Below, piece by piece: positions 1 to 8,547 of a stretch of 14,927 nt of DNA (position 1 is the stretch's first letter; every line of letters starts with the position of its first letter). The position numbers and the translations under genes were made by a program. The notes beneath the pieces were generated by a model, which worked only from the letters and a program-made list of their open reading frames with translations, did not search any database and was not told the origin of the DNA. This DNA is from Porphyromonadaceae bacterium UBA7180 (GTDB lineage Bacteria; Bacteroidota; Bacteroidia; Bacteroidales; Muribaculaceae): positions 18,261 to 33,187 of the forward strand of contig DKVK01000104.1 in NCBI GenBank assembly GCA_002491165.1, in the 5' to 3' direction.

Positions 1-2205
1 GTCGACGACGGCGAGGAGGAAACCGTCATCAACCTTACCGTGAAGAAAGGGATGCAGAACGGATGGTTCGGCAACGCCGAGGCCGGATACGGCACCGACG
101 GCCGATACAAGTTCTCAGCCAACATCAACCGCTTCCACGACGGCAACCAGATAACGCTCCTTGCCGGAGGCAACAATATCAACGAGATGGGATTCACCGA
201 CCGCGGCCGCGGAGGATTCGGAGGATTCGGAGGTAACAACGGCATCAACTCCACACAGCACTTCGGCATCAACTTCAACGTGGGCAAAGGGGACTCGCTG
301 CGCGTGGGCGGCAACATCATATACTCGCACTCCGACCGCAAGGCACGCGAGTTCTCCGAAACGCAATACCTCTTCCCCGACTCCACGAGCTATCTAAGTT
401 CCTTCTCCGGCACGCGCGACCGCGGCCACAACATCTCGGCCGACTTCCGCCTGCAATGGAAGATAGACCCGGCAAATACTCTCGAGTTCCGCCCCTCGTT
501 CCGCTATTCGTGGCGTGACCAGGAGCTGAACGACACCTCGGCACTCCGTGCCGGCGACGCTTCGCGCTCGCTCGTCAACCGCAGCGACAAGCAGCGCCGC
601 GTGCGCGGAACGTCGCTATCCACCTCCGGGAACCTCATATTCAACCACAACTTCCTCTCGCATCCCGGCCGCTCGTTCAGCACGCAGATACAGTATTCTT
701 ATTCCGACACCCGGCAGTACGAGAACTCCTGGAGCCGGATAGCCTACTACCTGCTGCACCAGGACGACGACGAACTGCTCCGCTATCTGGACACGCGCAG
801 CTGGTCGTCGACCATCGACGGGCGCCTCACGTGGACCGAGCCGCTCGGCAACGCCGCGCACGGAAATTACCTGACCGTGGCCTACCGCCTCAACTACCGC
901 TTCAACAACGCCGACCGGCTCACATACGGACTCGACCCCGAGCTCTACCTCCCGCTCGGCCGTCCCGGTTCAGATGTTCCCGATGGAGCCGAACTCGACA
1001 ACTCCCTCTCGAACCGCTTCCGCAACGACTTCTTCTCGCAGGAACTGCAAGTGGGATATAAGAAGGTATCGAAAAACTTCAACCTCCAGGCGGGCATGAT
1101 TTTCTCGCCGTCGGAGTCGAAGAGCGATGACTTGATAAACGACGCGCGCAGCATCCCGGCGCGCTGGGCATGGAACTTCTCTCCATTCCTGCGCCTACGC
1201 TGGAAAATGGGACAGCAGCGCTCCCTGATGGCCAACTACCGCGCCCGCACCTCGCAACCCTCCATGACGCAACTGCAACCCGTGGCCGATGTCTCCGACC
1301 CGCTGCACATAAAGGTCGGCAACCCCGACCTCAAACCCTCATTCACGCAGACGCTGATGGTGCGCTTTTCCGATTTCAACACCGACGCGCAACGCTCCCT
1401 CAACGCCATGGCGCACATTTCCTACACCACCGACGACGTGGTGCAAAAAACCACCGCCGACCCGGAGACCGGCGCGCGCACAACTACCTACGCCAACGTG
1501 AACGGCAACCTAAACCTCATGGCCATGGGTATGTTCTCGCAGCCTTTACGCAACCGCAAATGGCGCCTCGACGCACGGCTGATGACCTCCTTCCGCTCCA
1601 CCGCCGGATTCATCGACGGCAAGAAAAACCGCAGCGGCAACTTCCAACTGGCACCCTCGGCCGGTATCACATTCACCTCCGACCTGTTCCAGCTCTCCGT
1701 AGCGCCTACCTACACGCTGCAACGCGCCACCTCCTCGCTCGGGCAGCAACCCGACCGTACGCTCCACAGCTACGGATTCACCGCCGACGGCGCACTGTAC
1801 TTCCCCTTCGGACTGGAACTCACCACCGACCTCAACATGGCCGCAACACGCGGATATTCCTCTGGACTCAACACCACGCAATGGCTCTGGAACGCGCAAC
1901 TCTCCTACTCTTTCCTGCGCGACAAGCAACTCACCGTCTCGCTCAGCGTCTATGACATCCTGCAACAGAAGAAGAACATCTCGCGCACCGTCTCGGCAGC
2001 GATGATCACCGACATGCGCGTCAACGACCTCACGCGCTACGGCATGGTGACGCTGACATGGAAATTCAACACCTTCGGCTCGCGCAGCAACATTCCGAAG
2101 ATCGACGGCGAACGCCGCCACCCCGAGGGCGACGGCCCCGCCGGGCCTCCTCCCGGCGGAATGCCCCGCGGCCAACGCCCCGCCGGACCTCCCCCCGGAA
2201 TGTAA
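1..2205 (+). CDS. TonB-dependent receptor-type outer-membrane beta-barrel protein, 5'-truncated
   Basis: The reading frame is open from base 1, so the start, signal peptide and plug region lie upstream; 734 residues are visible, ending at a TAA. The first residues (VINLTVKKG) followed by a run of alternating aromatic and polar beta strands fit the outer-membrane beta-barrel family of Bacteroidetes (OMP_b-brl_3 type), which usually follows a carboxypeptidase-regulatory-like domain and a plug. A Gly/Phe-rich loop lies at about residues 64-81 (GRGGFGGFGG). The last barrel strand seems to be around residues 676-690 (VTLTWKFN). A Pro/Gly/Arg-rich tail then runs from about 701 to 734, so the protein ends in Met and not in the usual aromatic residue. 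It is likely an outer-membrane transporter or receptor; the substrate cannot be read from the sequence. There is no SusD-like partner downstream, so a glycan-uptake role is not supported. The family call is firm and the exact role open. Confidence 0.85.
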   Translation, partial: VDDGEEETVINLTVKKGMQNGWFGNAEAGYGTDGRYKFSANINRFHDGNQITLLAGGNNINEMGFTDRGRGGFGGFGGNNGINSTQHFGINFNVGKGDSLRVGGNIIYSHSDRKAREFSETQYLFPDSTSYLSSFSGTRDRGHNISADFRLQWKIDPANTLEFRPSFRYSWRDQELNDTSALRAGDASRSLVNRSDKQRRVRGTSLSTSGNLIFNHNFLSHPGRSFSTQIQYSYSDTRQYENSWSRIAYYLLHQDDDELLRYLDTRSWSSTIDGRLTWTEPLGNAAHGNYLTVAYRLNYRFNNADRLTYGLDPELYLPLGRPGSDVPDGAELDNSLSNRFRNDFFSQELQVGYKKVSKNFNLQAGMIFSPSESKSDDLINDARSIPARWAWNFSPFLRLRWKMGQQRSLMANYRARTSQPSMTQLQPVADVSDPLHIKVGNPDLKPSFTQTLMVRFSDFNTDAQRSLNAMAHISYTTDDVVQKTTADPETGARTTTYANVNGNLNLMAMGMFSQPLRNRKWRLDARLMTSFRSTAGFIDGKKNRSGNFQLAPSAGITFTSDLFQLSVAPTYTLQRATSSLGQQPDRTLHSYGFTADGALYFPFGLELTTDLNMAATRGYSSGLNTTQWLWNAQLSYSFLRDKQLTVSLSVYDILQQKKNISRTVSAAMITDMRVNDLTRYGMVTLTWKFNTFGSRSNIPKIDGERRHPEGDGPAGPPPGGMPRGQRPAGPPPGM

Positions 2206-2260
2206 AAGCCGACGCCGAAAAAAGCGGACTCTCATCGCGACAGCCGCCTTCCACTACTGA

Positions 2261-2300
2261 TAATAAATAAAGCCCGGAAATTTCCGGGCTTTATTTATTA
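2261..2300. terminator. Bidirectional intrinsic terminator (perfect 40-bp palindrome)
   Basis: The 20 bases at 2261-2280 (TAATAAATAAAGCCCGGAAA) are exactly the reverse complement of 2281-2300. The core stem AGCCCGGAAA/TTTCCGGGCT is flanked by an A-rich run on the left and a T-rich run on the right, so either strand reads as a GC stem followed by a U-rich tail. It lies 55 bp past the stop of the barrel gene and 45 bp past the stop of the converging minus-strand gene, so it can serve both. Confidence 0.85.
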
Positions 2301-2345
2301 TCGGGCTTCTCGAGGTTCTCTCGGTTCTTTGGATTCTCATACGGC

Positions 2346-5114
2346 TTAGCGGAGGGTTACTTTCAGCGTCTTGGTGCCGAGGGTTACCATGTATATGCCG
2401 GGGGCAGCCGGGATGGATATCGTGCCGGATGCGGTGCCTCGCGCTACCGTCAGGGCCGAGGGCGTAGTTACCGTATAGTCTGTGGGAGCCGAGGCTTCGA
2501 TGATGATTTGGCCGGGGGCTGTGGTCAGGCGCGCTGCAAGTTCGGGAACGCCAGTGATGCCGCTGCGGCTCAGCAGATAGGTGGTTTCCTGCGACGTGCC
2601 GGTGCGGAAGTTGGCCTTGATGCCTACGGTGTGGTCTCCGTTGCTGAGGTGGCTCAGGTTATAGGATGTCTCTTCGGTGGAGGCCACCGCCGTGCCGTCG
2701 AGCGAGACGGTGTAGTTCTGTGCGAAACCCGAGCCGTGGGTTGCGGCCTCTTCGGCAGGTGCCACTGCCACGTCGTCGACCTGGCCCACGAATCCGTCGT
2801 AGGTCACATGATGGAGTCCGACGTACACTTCGCGGCCGGCGTATTCCGAAAGGTCCACGGTGTAACGCGTCCACTGGTCGTAACTGCAAGTCACGGCATC
2901 GAGGACGGTGAAGTTTTCCGGCCACGTGCCTTCCGTGGCCACGCAGATTTCAAACGTTTCGGGATATACGGGGTAAGCTTTTGCTGTGAAGGAGAACTCG
3001 TAACCGTTGTAAATCTTGATTTTCGGGGAACAGAGCCACTTGTCGCTGGCAGCGCTTTGCGGACCGAAGAAGGCCACGTACTTGTTGCCGTCGGGGGCGA
3101 GGAATGCTCCGTCGTCCTGAAGCGACGGGGAGGTGCGCAGCGGATTGAAAACCATCGGCGGCATCGACACGGGTTTCGACTGAGTGGAGGCGCCGGGGAA
3201 GTTCACCTCATAACCGCCGAACGAGACGGGGTACGACACCTGGTGTTCGCCGTTGTAGTTGCGTGTGCGCCAGCCGCCGAAGGTGCCGGTGGCGAAGTCA
3301 TCGTATTCCTCGAAGCTGTCCCGGAAGCCGAGGTCGCGGTTCCACTGCATCAGTGCCGAGAAGGTGCCGTCGGAGTGGTTCGTGAGATCGGCGGTGACGT
3401 TGAAGGGCGCCACGAGTTCCTCTATGAGCGTGAGGTCGACGGTAACGGAGGCGCTCACATTCACCGTCTTGCTGAGTTTCTCGTAGCCGGGAGCGTCGGC
3501 GGCGAAGGTGTATTCACCCTTTTCGAGGGCGGCGAGGCGTGCCGTGCCGCCGGAGAGTGCCACGTTATATTTGGCGTCGTCCTTGCCGGTGATGTCAATG
3601 GAAATTCCGTCGGTGGAAAGGCCGTTGTTGGCCGTGGCGTTGAGGGTGACGGGGGCATAGCGCGTCTCGTCGAAGTAGACGTTGGCGGTCGTGACCTCGG
3701 AAACTCCGGTGAGCACCTTGGACTGCACTCCGACGGTGTGGTAGCCGTAGCCGACGTCCTCTACCGTGAAGCTGTAGCCGTCGGTAGTGCCCACCTGTTT
3801 TCCGTCGAGCGTAATGATGAACGTCTCGTTGGGATTGGCGGGGGACTTTGCCGGCATACGCTGCGCGCGCTTTCCGGCCACGGTTATGCGGCCGATGAAG
3901 ACATCGTCGAGCATAGTCATGACGGCGCCCTGTTCGCTGGTGCAATGGAAGCCGATGCGCACCGTCTCGCCGGCATATTCGTCGAGCGGGATTATCACCT
4001 CTTCCCACTCTTCATAGCCGGGACGGAGCCAGTTCCCCTCGGAGATGGTGAAGAAGTCGGATGCTTTGGGATTCTCTTCGGTGGTGATTCCCACTTTCAG
4101 ACGGCCGGCCGTTGCGTCGGCGGTACGCATATAGAAGCGGAGGTAATTGTCCTTCTGGTCGAGCGTCACCCGAGGGGTTATGAACCAGTCGTTGTTACTT
4201 CCGGCCGAGGGCTGCACGAAGGCGGCGTACTGGCGCCCGGAGCGCGGCGCCATGGTGTAGTAATACTGCACGTCCCACGCCGGGTCCACTTCCCACGGGT
4301 TGGGGATGGTGATGTATTGCATGGTCTCGCGGTTGGGATAGCTGCCCTGTATCGGGGCGGCGGTCTGTCCGTCGAGGTCGAGGCCGGTCCAGGGGCGCGG
4401 GTCGGTGGTGAAGGGGCTGTAGCTCTCGAAGTCGTCGCTGAAGAGCGCAAGCTCGCTGTTCCAGTCGAGAAGCACCGAGTTGGTGCCGTCGTAGGCGTTG
4501 TGCCGCTGCACGGCATTGAGGGCGTATGGCGCCTCTATGTTTTCCTCAAGGGTCACGTTTATGGTCTTGTTTCCGTTGACGAGAACCGACTGGCGCACCG
4601 GCTTCATCCCCGGCACCGCGAGGGTGAAGGAATGGCGTCCGGGATAGACGTTGAGGCGGCTCGTGCCGGAGGCGTTGAGCGTGGTCTCGGACGAACTGTA
4701 ATCTATGTCGAAACGGTCGCAATGCAATGCGTATGAAACGCCCTCGAGGCTCTGTCCCGCCGGGTTGTTGACGTTGAGGGTGAAGCTGAACTCACGGCTT
4801 GTGCCGAAGGGTTTCAGCGAATAATCGCGGGTGAAGGTGCCGTCCTGCGAGGCCATGAAGGTGGATATCTGCGCGTAGTGATAATCGCTTTCCACCTTCA
4901 GGGTGCCGGAATGTGCGGAGTACGGGAACTGCAGCGAATAGGAACCGTCGCCCGACGATTCCGTGGTGTACGTCTTGTCATCGAGAGTCATGGTTACAGT
5001 GGCGCCGGAGACGGACGAGCCACTCCCTTGCTCGGTGACGACTCCAGTCACGACGGTTGCGCGGGCGGCAAGTGCGCCCGTCAGCAGCATGGATGCAAGT
5101 ATAAGTCTGTTCAT
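2346..5114 (-). CDS. Secreted choice-of-anchor J / carboxypeptidase-regulatory-like protein with divergent C-terminal sorting domain
   Basis: The protein has 922 residues from ATG at 5114. The frame is open further upstream, but only to a TTG, and the ATG is followed at once by a signal peptide (MNRLILASMLLTGALAARA). Order of parts: carboxypeptidase-regulatory-like beta-sandwich about 20-99; second beta-sandwich about 106-189; choice-of-anchor J domain about 226-409 (WFITPRVTL, then LDDVFIG); FnIII-like strands about 429-479; a PEGA-like sandwich about 487-563; second anchor J domain about 599-786 (WLCSPKIKI, then VDDVAV); FnIII-like 799-849; C-terminal domain about 857-922 ending GIYMVTLGTKTLKVTLR. 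Anchor J domains are related to the cleaved-adhesin domains of gingipains and often bind surfaces or glycans. No catalytic residues are recognisable. It is likely exported by Sec and then held at or released from the cell surface. It sits 172 bp after the 1066-aa gene on the same strand with no clear promoter of its own, so co-transcription is possible. Confidence 0.85.
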   Translation of the reverse strand: MNRLILASMLLTGALAARATVVTGVVTEQGSGSSVSGATVTMTLDDKTYTTESSGDGSYSLQFPYSAHSGTLKVESDYHYAQISTFMASQDGTFTRDYSLKPFGTSREFSFTLNVNNPAGQSLEGVSYALHCDRFDIDYSSSETTLNASGTSRLNVYPGRHSFTLAVPGMKPVRQSVLVNGNKTINVTLEENIEAPYALNAVQRHNAYDGTNSVLLDWNSELALFSDDFESYSPFTTDPRPWTGLDLDGQTAAPIQGSYPNRETMQYITIPNPWEVDPAWDVQYYYTMAPRSGRQYAAFVQPSAGSNNDWFITPRVTLDQKDNYLRFYMRTADATAGRLKVGITTEENPKASDFFTISEGNWLRPGYEEWEEVIIPLDEYAGETVRIGFHCTSEQGAVMTMLDDVFIGRITVAGKRAQRMPAKSPANPNETFIITLDGKQVGTTDGYSFTVEDVGYGYHTVGVQSKVLTGVSEVTTANVYFDETRYAPVTLNATANNGLSTDGISIDITGKDDAKYNVALSGGTARLAALEKGEYTFAADAPGYEKLSKTVNVSASVTVDLTLIEELVAPFNVTADLTNHSDGTFSALMQWNRDLGFRDSFEEYDDFATGTFGGWRTRNYNGEHQVSYPVSFGGYEVNFPGASTQSKPVSMPPMVFNPLRTSPSLQDDGAFLAPDGNKYVAFFGPQSAASDKWLCSPKIKIYNGYEFSFTAKAYPVYPETFEICVATEGTWPENFTVLDAVTCSYDQWTRYTVDLSEYAGREVYVGLHHVTYDGFVGQVDDVAVAPAEEAATHGSGFAQNYTVSLDGTAVASTEETSYNLSHLSNGDHTVGIKANFRTGTSQETTYLLSRSGITGVPELAARLTTAPGQIIIEASAPTDYTVTTPSALTVARGTASGTISIPAAPGIYMVTLGTKTLKVTLR

Positions 5115-5144
5115 ATAAGCTGGGTGGTACAGGTTATTTTTGGT

Positions 5145-5176
5145 GCTCCGGGAGGGCGTTGGCCGTGTCCCGGAGC
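5145..5176 (-). promoter_or_regulatory. Inverted repeat / leader hairpin upstream of the 922-aa gene
   Basis: A perfect 9-bp inverted repeat, GCTCCGGGA at 5145-5153 and TCCCGGAGC at 5168-5176, encloses a 14-nt loop. It lies 31-62 nt before the chosen start codon, so it would be in the 5' leader if transcription enters from upstream. There is no U-run after it on the minus strand, so it is not a standard terminator. Its role is unknown. Confidence 0.5.
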
Positions 5177-5190
5177 TGTTGTTTGTGAAT

Positions 5191-5218
5191 CCCGTCCGCA
5201 ATTAGAATTGCGGACGGG
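5191..5218. terminator. Strong hairpin between the 1066-aa and 922-aa genes (terminator, processing or binding site)
   Basis: The arms CCCGTCCGCAATT (5191-5203) and AATTGCGGACGGG (5206-5218) are perfect 13-bp complements around a 2-nt centre. The hairpin lies 69 bp past the stop of the 1066-aa gene. On the minus strand it is followed by ATTCACAAACAACAG, with no U-tract, so termination would be atypical. It could instead protect the upstream mRNA 3' end, attenuate read-through into the next gene, or be a palindromic protein-binding site. Confidence 0.45.
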
Positions 5219-5286
5219 ACATTACTGTTTATCTTACGGTCCCTGCCCTCCGGGAAGGGAGAAACCCGGGGATTATGCGCGTATGG

Positions 5287-8200
5287 TTAGCGTTTCACGA
5301 AGCGGACGGAAGCTGAACCCTGAGCGGATTCCACTCTGAGCACGTAAACGCCATTTGCGAGGTTTGCGGTGCTTATGGTGTTGCCCTGTGCGCGGGCCAC
5401 CTCCATACCGTTGAGAGCGAATACGGCGAGCTGAGCATCCTCTGCGCCGGCGACTGTGATGACGTTGCCGCGGATACTTACATTCACGCTTTCGGCCTCT
5501 ACGGAACCGATACCGCTGACGGTGTCCTTGACGAGCTGGATGTTGAGGTCCACGTTACCGCCCGCGAAGGAAACCGGAGCTTCTTCTTCGTAATCCAGGT
5601 AACCTTCCTTGGTCACCTTGACGTTGTACTCTTTGTCGGTCTGCACTACGGGAATCTGATAGTGACCTTCGGCGTCCGAAGTACCGGAGTAGATAACGTC
5701 GCCGCTTGTCAGGGTTACGAGAGCGCCTTCTATGGCGTCGCCGGCAGCGCGTGCCTGGGCAGGAGCTTCAGTGACGGTACCCTGCATGTAAGTAGGCTCG
5801 GCCTGGTATGAGAAGATGGTCTGCGTGAAACCCTTCGGGTCTTTCGGATCCTTGGCTTCGATAGTACCGCTGTTGCAGTCGTCGGAACGGATGATGGTCT
5901 GGTTCTTGATGGCAGTGTTTACAAATAGGTAAACACGGCTTGTCCAGTTGGGGAGATCGAAGAGGTCAGTAACGATGATGTTGCCCCCTGTGTAGGTATA
6001 AGGTTGGTCGAACGGTATTGATATAACCTCGACGGGAGAGTCGGCAGTGCCGATGCGCTGGATCTCGTAGTCAGAGATGTTTGCAACCATAGCTTCGTCG
6101 GGAGTCTCGATTACGTCGGTCTTGGCAAGTTCGGTAAATTCTGTACTTGTAATCCAGTACTTGACGGTGCCCTTAAGTTCCTTTGAAGTCTCGGCATTAT
6201 AGCCCATATAAGAGATACCGGTGATTACGGTACCGGGAAGGATGCCGGCGGCTGAGAGCTGTTCCTGGGTGTAGAGCTGGCTTACGAGGTTCTTCTTATT
6301 ATAAAAATTACCGGGAGCTACATTGTTACCGCTGGCTGTGCTCATCAGAGAACCTTCGCCTACGATTGCTTTGCCGTCAAACGACTCTTCGGCTACATTA
6401 ATCTCTACGGGATCCGATGACATTGTAAGGTCGTCGAAAACCACGTTGGCCGACAGGTTACGGACACCTGCGTTGTGCGGAGTGTAGGAAACGGGGATCG
6501 TAACTTCTGCGCCGGCAGCAATTTCCGGAGTTTCGGTTACCGTAGCGACTATTTCGCCATCCTCGAGGAGGTTAACTGCGTATGTACCGGCAGCTTCGGC
6601 TGCGGTGTTGATATTACGTACTCTTACCGTGCCGTTGTAAACGTTGTTGACTTTAGCTGCGGCGGGAAGCGTTGTGCCAATAATGGCCATGTCGTGTGCA
6701 ACGGCAACGCGCTCGCCGCCCATGAGGTTGTCGATCTGAGCGTATGACAAGACGAACTTGTAGTAGTTGTCACCGGCCGTCATCGGGAAAGTGTACTCGG
6801 CCATCTTGTTGTTTTCGGGGAAGTGGAGATCCGCATCCTCGATGTTGTATTTGCGTATTCGCGATACGAGGGTCCAGTTTTCGCGGTCGGGCGAAGAATA
6901 GATGTTGATCCAGGCGTCGTCATAATTGTAGTTTTGGGTTCTTGCTTCGATAGCCATAATGTCACCCTCGGCCGCACGGAGTTTCGGAGTGATGCCGTAA
7001 GGGGCATTTGCCTCTTCTTCAAGCGAATAGCGTGTGCTGCTAGTGAGAACATCGCTTGATGTGCCGCTGATAGTCCAGGAATAGCTCAACTCGCTGACGG
7101 ACGCGCCGTTGAGAATCCATCCCGAAGGAGCAGAACCGTTCTCGAAAGTTTCGAGCCACATGCCCGGAGCCACTTTTTTGGCGGTAAGATTGAAGGTCAC
7201 GGGGTTCTCGTCGCCCGTGATGATGAACTTGGCAGTACCCGTGAGGATGCCTGAAGCGGCAGGGTCAACCTTGATGTCGAGATATTTTGTGCGTTCGTCG
7301 CTGGCTGCGGTGACCGGTCCTACCACGAAGTTGGTGAAGTCCTGGTCGCAGATGAAGCCTGCGGGAAGCTCGATGCCGGTAACGGCGAGGGGAACCGCGC
7401 CACTGTTCTGGATATAGATATGTTTGGAACCGTTTGTAGTGGCGTCTTCGGATACGACACCGAAGTTCAGGCCTTTTACAGCGAGGTTGTCGCCGCTGCA
7501 ATATACCTTATAGAACATTTCGTAGGGATAAACCTCCATCCAGCAAACATACTTGGAGTTTCCGGTTACATTCTCCTTTGCGTGCAGGGCGAAACGGTAA
7601 TATCCATAACTGCTGCTCTTTTCAACACCTGCATCGATAAGGTCCTGAATCTTATAAGTGCCGCTCATAACGAACTCTTTGGACTCACCTACGGCGAGGC
7701 TTTCGGTGGGAGTCCATGTGGCTATGGGAGCGCCGTTGGTGTCGGTAAGGGTGTAGGAGGAAGCGGCCATCAGCGAGAATGTATAACCTTCGTCGCCGGG
7801 ATTGAGCGCTACCGTACCGTTGTTGGTTACATTTACTTTCACTGAATACGGTATGTCCGCGCCGGCTTCGCTTTCCGACAATTTGTCAGAACCGGAAACG
7901 GCAAGGTTGGCGCTGGTTATCTGCATGCTCTTCACTTCCACATTGGGGTCATACGCTGTATAAGTGATGGAGTGGAAACCTGCTGTCGTAAAGGCTATAC
8001 CGTAGTAACCTCCGCTGTAGCCGGTATCGTAATTTGTGGTTGCAGAACCGGAATCGGTGCTCCAGGAGTTTTCAGATTTCAAGTAGCTTGTGGATTCCTT
8101 CTCCCAGGCTTGGGTTTCCTCGTTGTACTTCATCTTGAAGATGTAGACATTACCGGAAGAAGCGTACTGATCACCATCGCCCCAGCCCCAGCCGGAGTCG

Positions 8201-8487
8201 TCATACTTGGCGCACCATTTGATCTGGAGGTTGCCCATGATTTGCGGGGTGATGATGATGGTGTTGTTGCTTCCGTAGGAGGATGCGGAAGTTTCGATGT
8301 CTCCGAGTGACGAATAGTAGGTCCACGAGCCTCCGCCGCCCATTTTGAGCAGGTTCCACCCTTCGGGGACGCCTGTCAGGCTACTGGATTCTACCGTGAA
8401 GTCGTTACCCGTCACCGTAACCTCTTCTGCAGCCGCCGGCATGGCCAGCGAGGCGGCAAGAAGTCCGAGAAGTAATAATTTCTTCAT
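5287..8487 (-). CDS. Secreted multi-domain choice-of-anchor J protein with T9SS type A sorting domain
   Basis: The protein has 1066 residues. The ATG starts a classic Sec signal peptide (MKKLLLLGLLAASLAMPAAA, cleaved near residue 20). Order of parts: an anchor J-like sandwich rich in Gly, Trp, Tyr and Ser about 25-190; CARDB-like sandwich about 190-320; ASH-like sandwich about 330-437; choice-of-anchor J domain about 440-605; CARDB-like about 608-698; an unnamed sandwich about 712-898 (the MSTASG... to YTGGNIIVTDLFD region); carboxypeptidase-regulatory-like domain about 899-985; T9SS type A sorting domain about 993-1066 (VFALNGMEV, then LANGVYVLRV, ending RFVKR). The sorting domain predicts Sec export, then T9SS passage across the outer membrane with surface anchoring or release. 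No catalytic module is recognised, so a structural, adhesive or binding role is inferred. Sampled stretches are clearly more AT-rich than in both flanking genes. Confidence 0.88.
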   Translation of the reverse strand: MKKLLLLGLLAASLAMPAAAEEVTVTGNDFTVESSSLTGVPEGWNLLKMGGGGSWTYYSSLGDIETSASSYGSNNTIIITPQIMGNLQIKWCAKYDDSGWGWGDGDQYASSGNVYIFKMKYNEETQAWEKESTSYLKSENSWSTDSGSATTNYDTGYSGGYYGIAFTTAGFHSITYTAYDPNVEVKSMQITSANLAVSGSDKLSESEAGADIPYSVKVNVTNNGTVALNPGDEGYTFSLMAASSYTLTDTNGAPIATWTPTESLAVGESKEFVMSGTYKIQDLIDAGVEKSSSYGYYRFALHAKENVTGNSKYVCWMEVYPYEMFYKVYCSGDNLAVKGLNFGVVSEDATTNGSKHIYIQNSGAVPLAVTGIELPAGFICDQDFTNFVVGPVTAASDERTKYLDIKVDPAASGILTGTAKFIITGDENPVTFNLTAKKVAPGMWLETFENGSAPSGWILNGASVSELSYSWTISGTSSDVLTSSTRYSLEEEANAPYGITPKLRAAEGDIMAIEARTQNYNYDDAWINIYSSPDRENWTLVSRIRKYNIEDADLHFPENNKMAEYTFPMTAGDNYYKFVLSYAQIDNLMGGERVAVAHDMAIIGTTLPAAAKVNNVYNGTVRVRNINTAAEAAGTYAVNLLEDGEIVATVTETPEIAAGAEVTIPVSYTPHNAGVRNLSANVVFDDLTMSSDPVEINVAEESFDGKAIVGEGSLMSTASGNNVAPGNFYNKKNLVSQLYTQEQLSAAGILPGTVITGISYMGYNAETSKELKGTVKYWITSTEFTELAKTDVIETPDEAMVANISDYEIQRIGTADSPVEVISIPFDQPYTYTGGNIIVTDLFDLPNWTSRVYLFVNTAIKNQTIIRSDDCNSGTIEAKDPKDPKGFTQTIFSYQAEPTYMQGTVTEAPAQARAAGDAIEGALVTLTSGDVIYSGTSDAEGHYQIPVVQTDKEYNVKVTKEGYLDYEEEAPVSFAGGNVDLNIQLVKDTVSGIGSVEAESVNVSIRGNVITVAGAEDAQLAVFALNGMEVARAQGNTISTANLANGVYVLRVESAQGSASVRFVKR

Positions 8488-8515
8488 AGGAATAGTTTGT
8501 TTAATTAGTTAATAT

Positions 8516-8547
8516 TAAAAGTATTCAACTCTTCATTTTCGGGGAAA
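8516..8547 (-). promoter_or_regulatory. Possible Bacteroidetes-type promoter for the 1066-aa gene
   Basis: Read on the minus strand, TACTTTTA (8523-8516) resembles the -7 element TAnnTTTG with one mismatch. TTTC (8547-8544) lies exactly 20 nt further upstream, at the place of the TTTG -33 element. Transcription would start about 20 nt before the ATG. Both boxes are imperfect, so this is a tentative call. Confidence 0.35.

Noticed and set aside
1170..1955. Alternate plus-strand frame of 261 codons inside the barrel gene
   Set aside because: Arg/His/Pro/Leu-rich out-of-frame reading; the barrel frame is continuous and has the expected strand pattern.
2301..2340. Roughly 10-bp periodic TTCT-containing string
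   Set aside because: The units match only partly (TTCT core) and the tract is about 40 bp; it could be chance.
2508..4736. Long plus-strand open frame (742 codons) opposite the 922-aa gene
   Set aside because: It is an antisense shadow: the minus-strand frame has a signal peptide and clear domains, whereas this one has no recognisable fold and a composition rich in Val, Gly, His and Glu that follows from the opposite strand's codon bias.
5115..5201. 29-codon upstream extension of the 922-aa gene
   Set aside because: It would need a TTG start inside the 13-bp hairpin arm and would bury the signal peptide.
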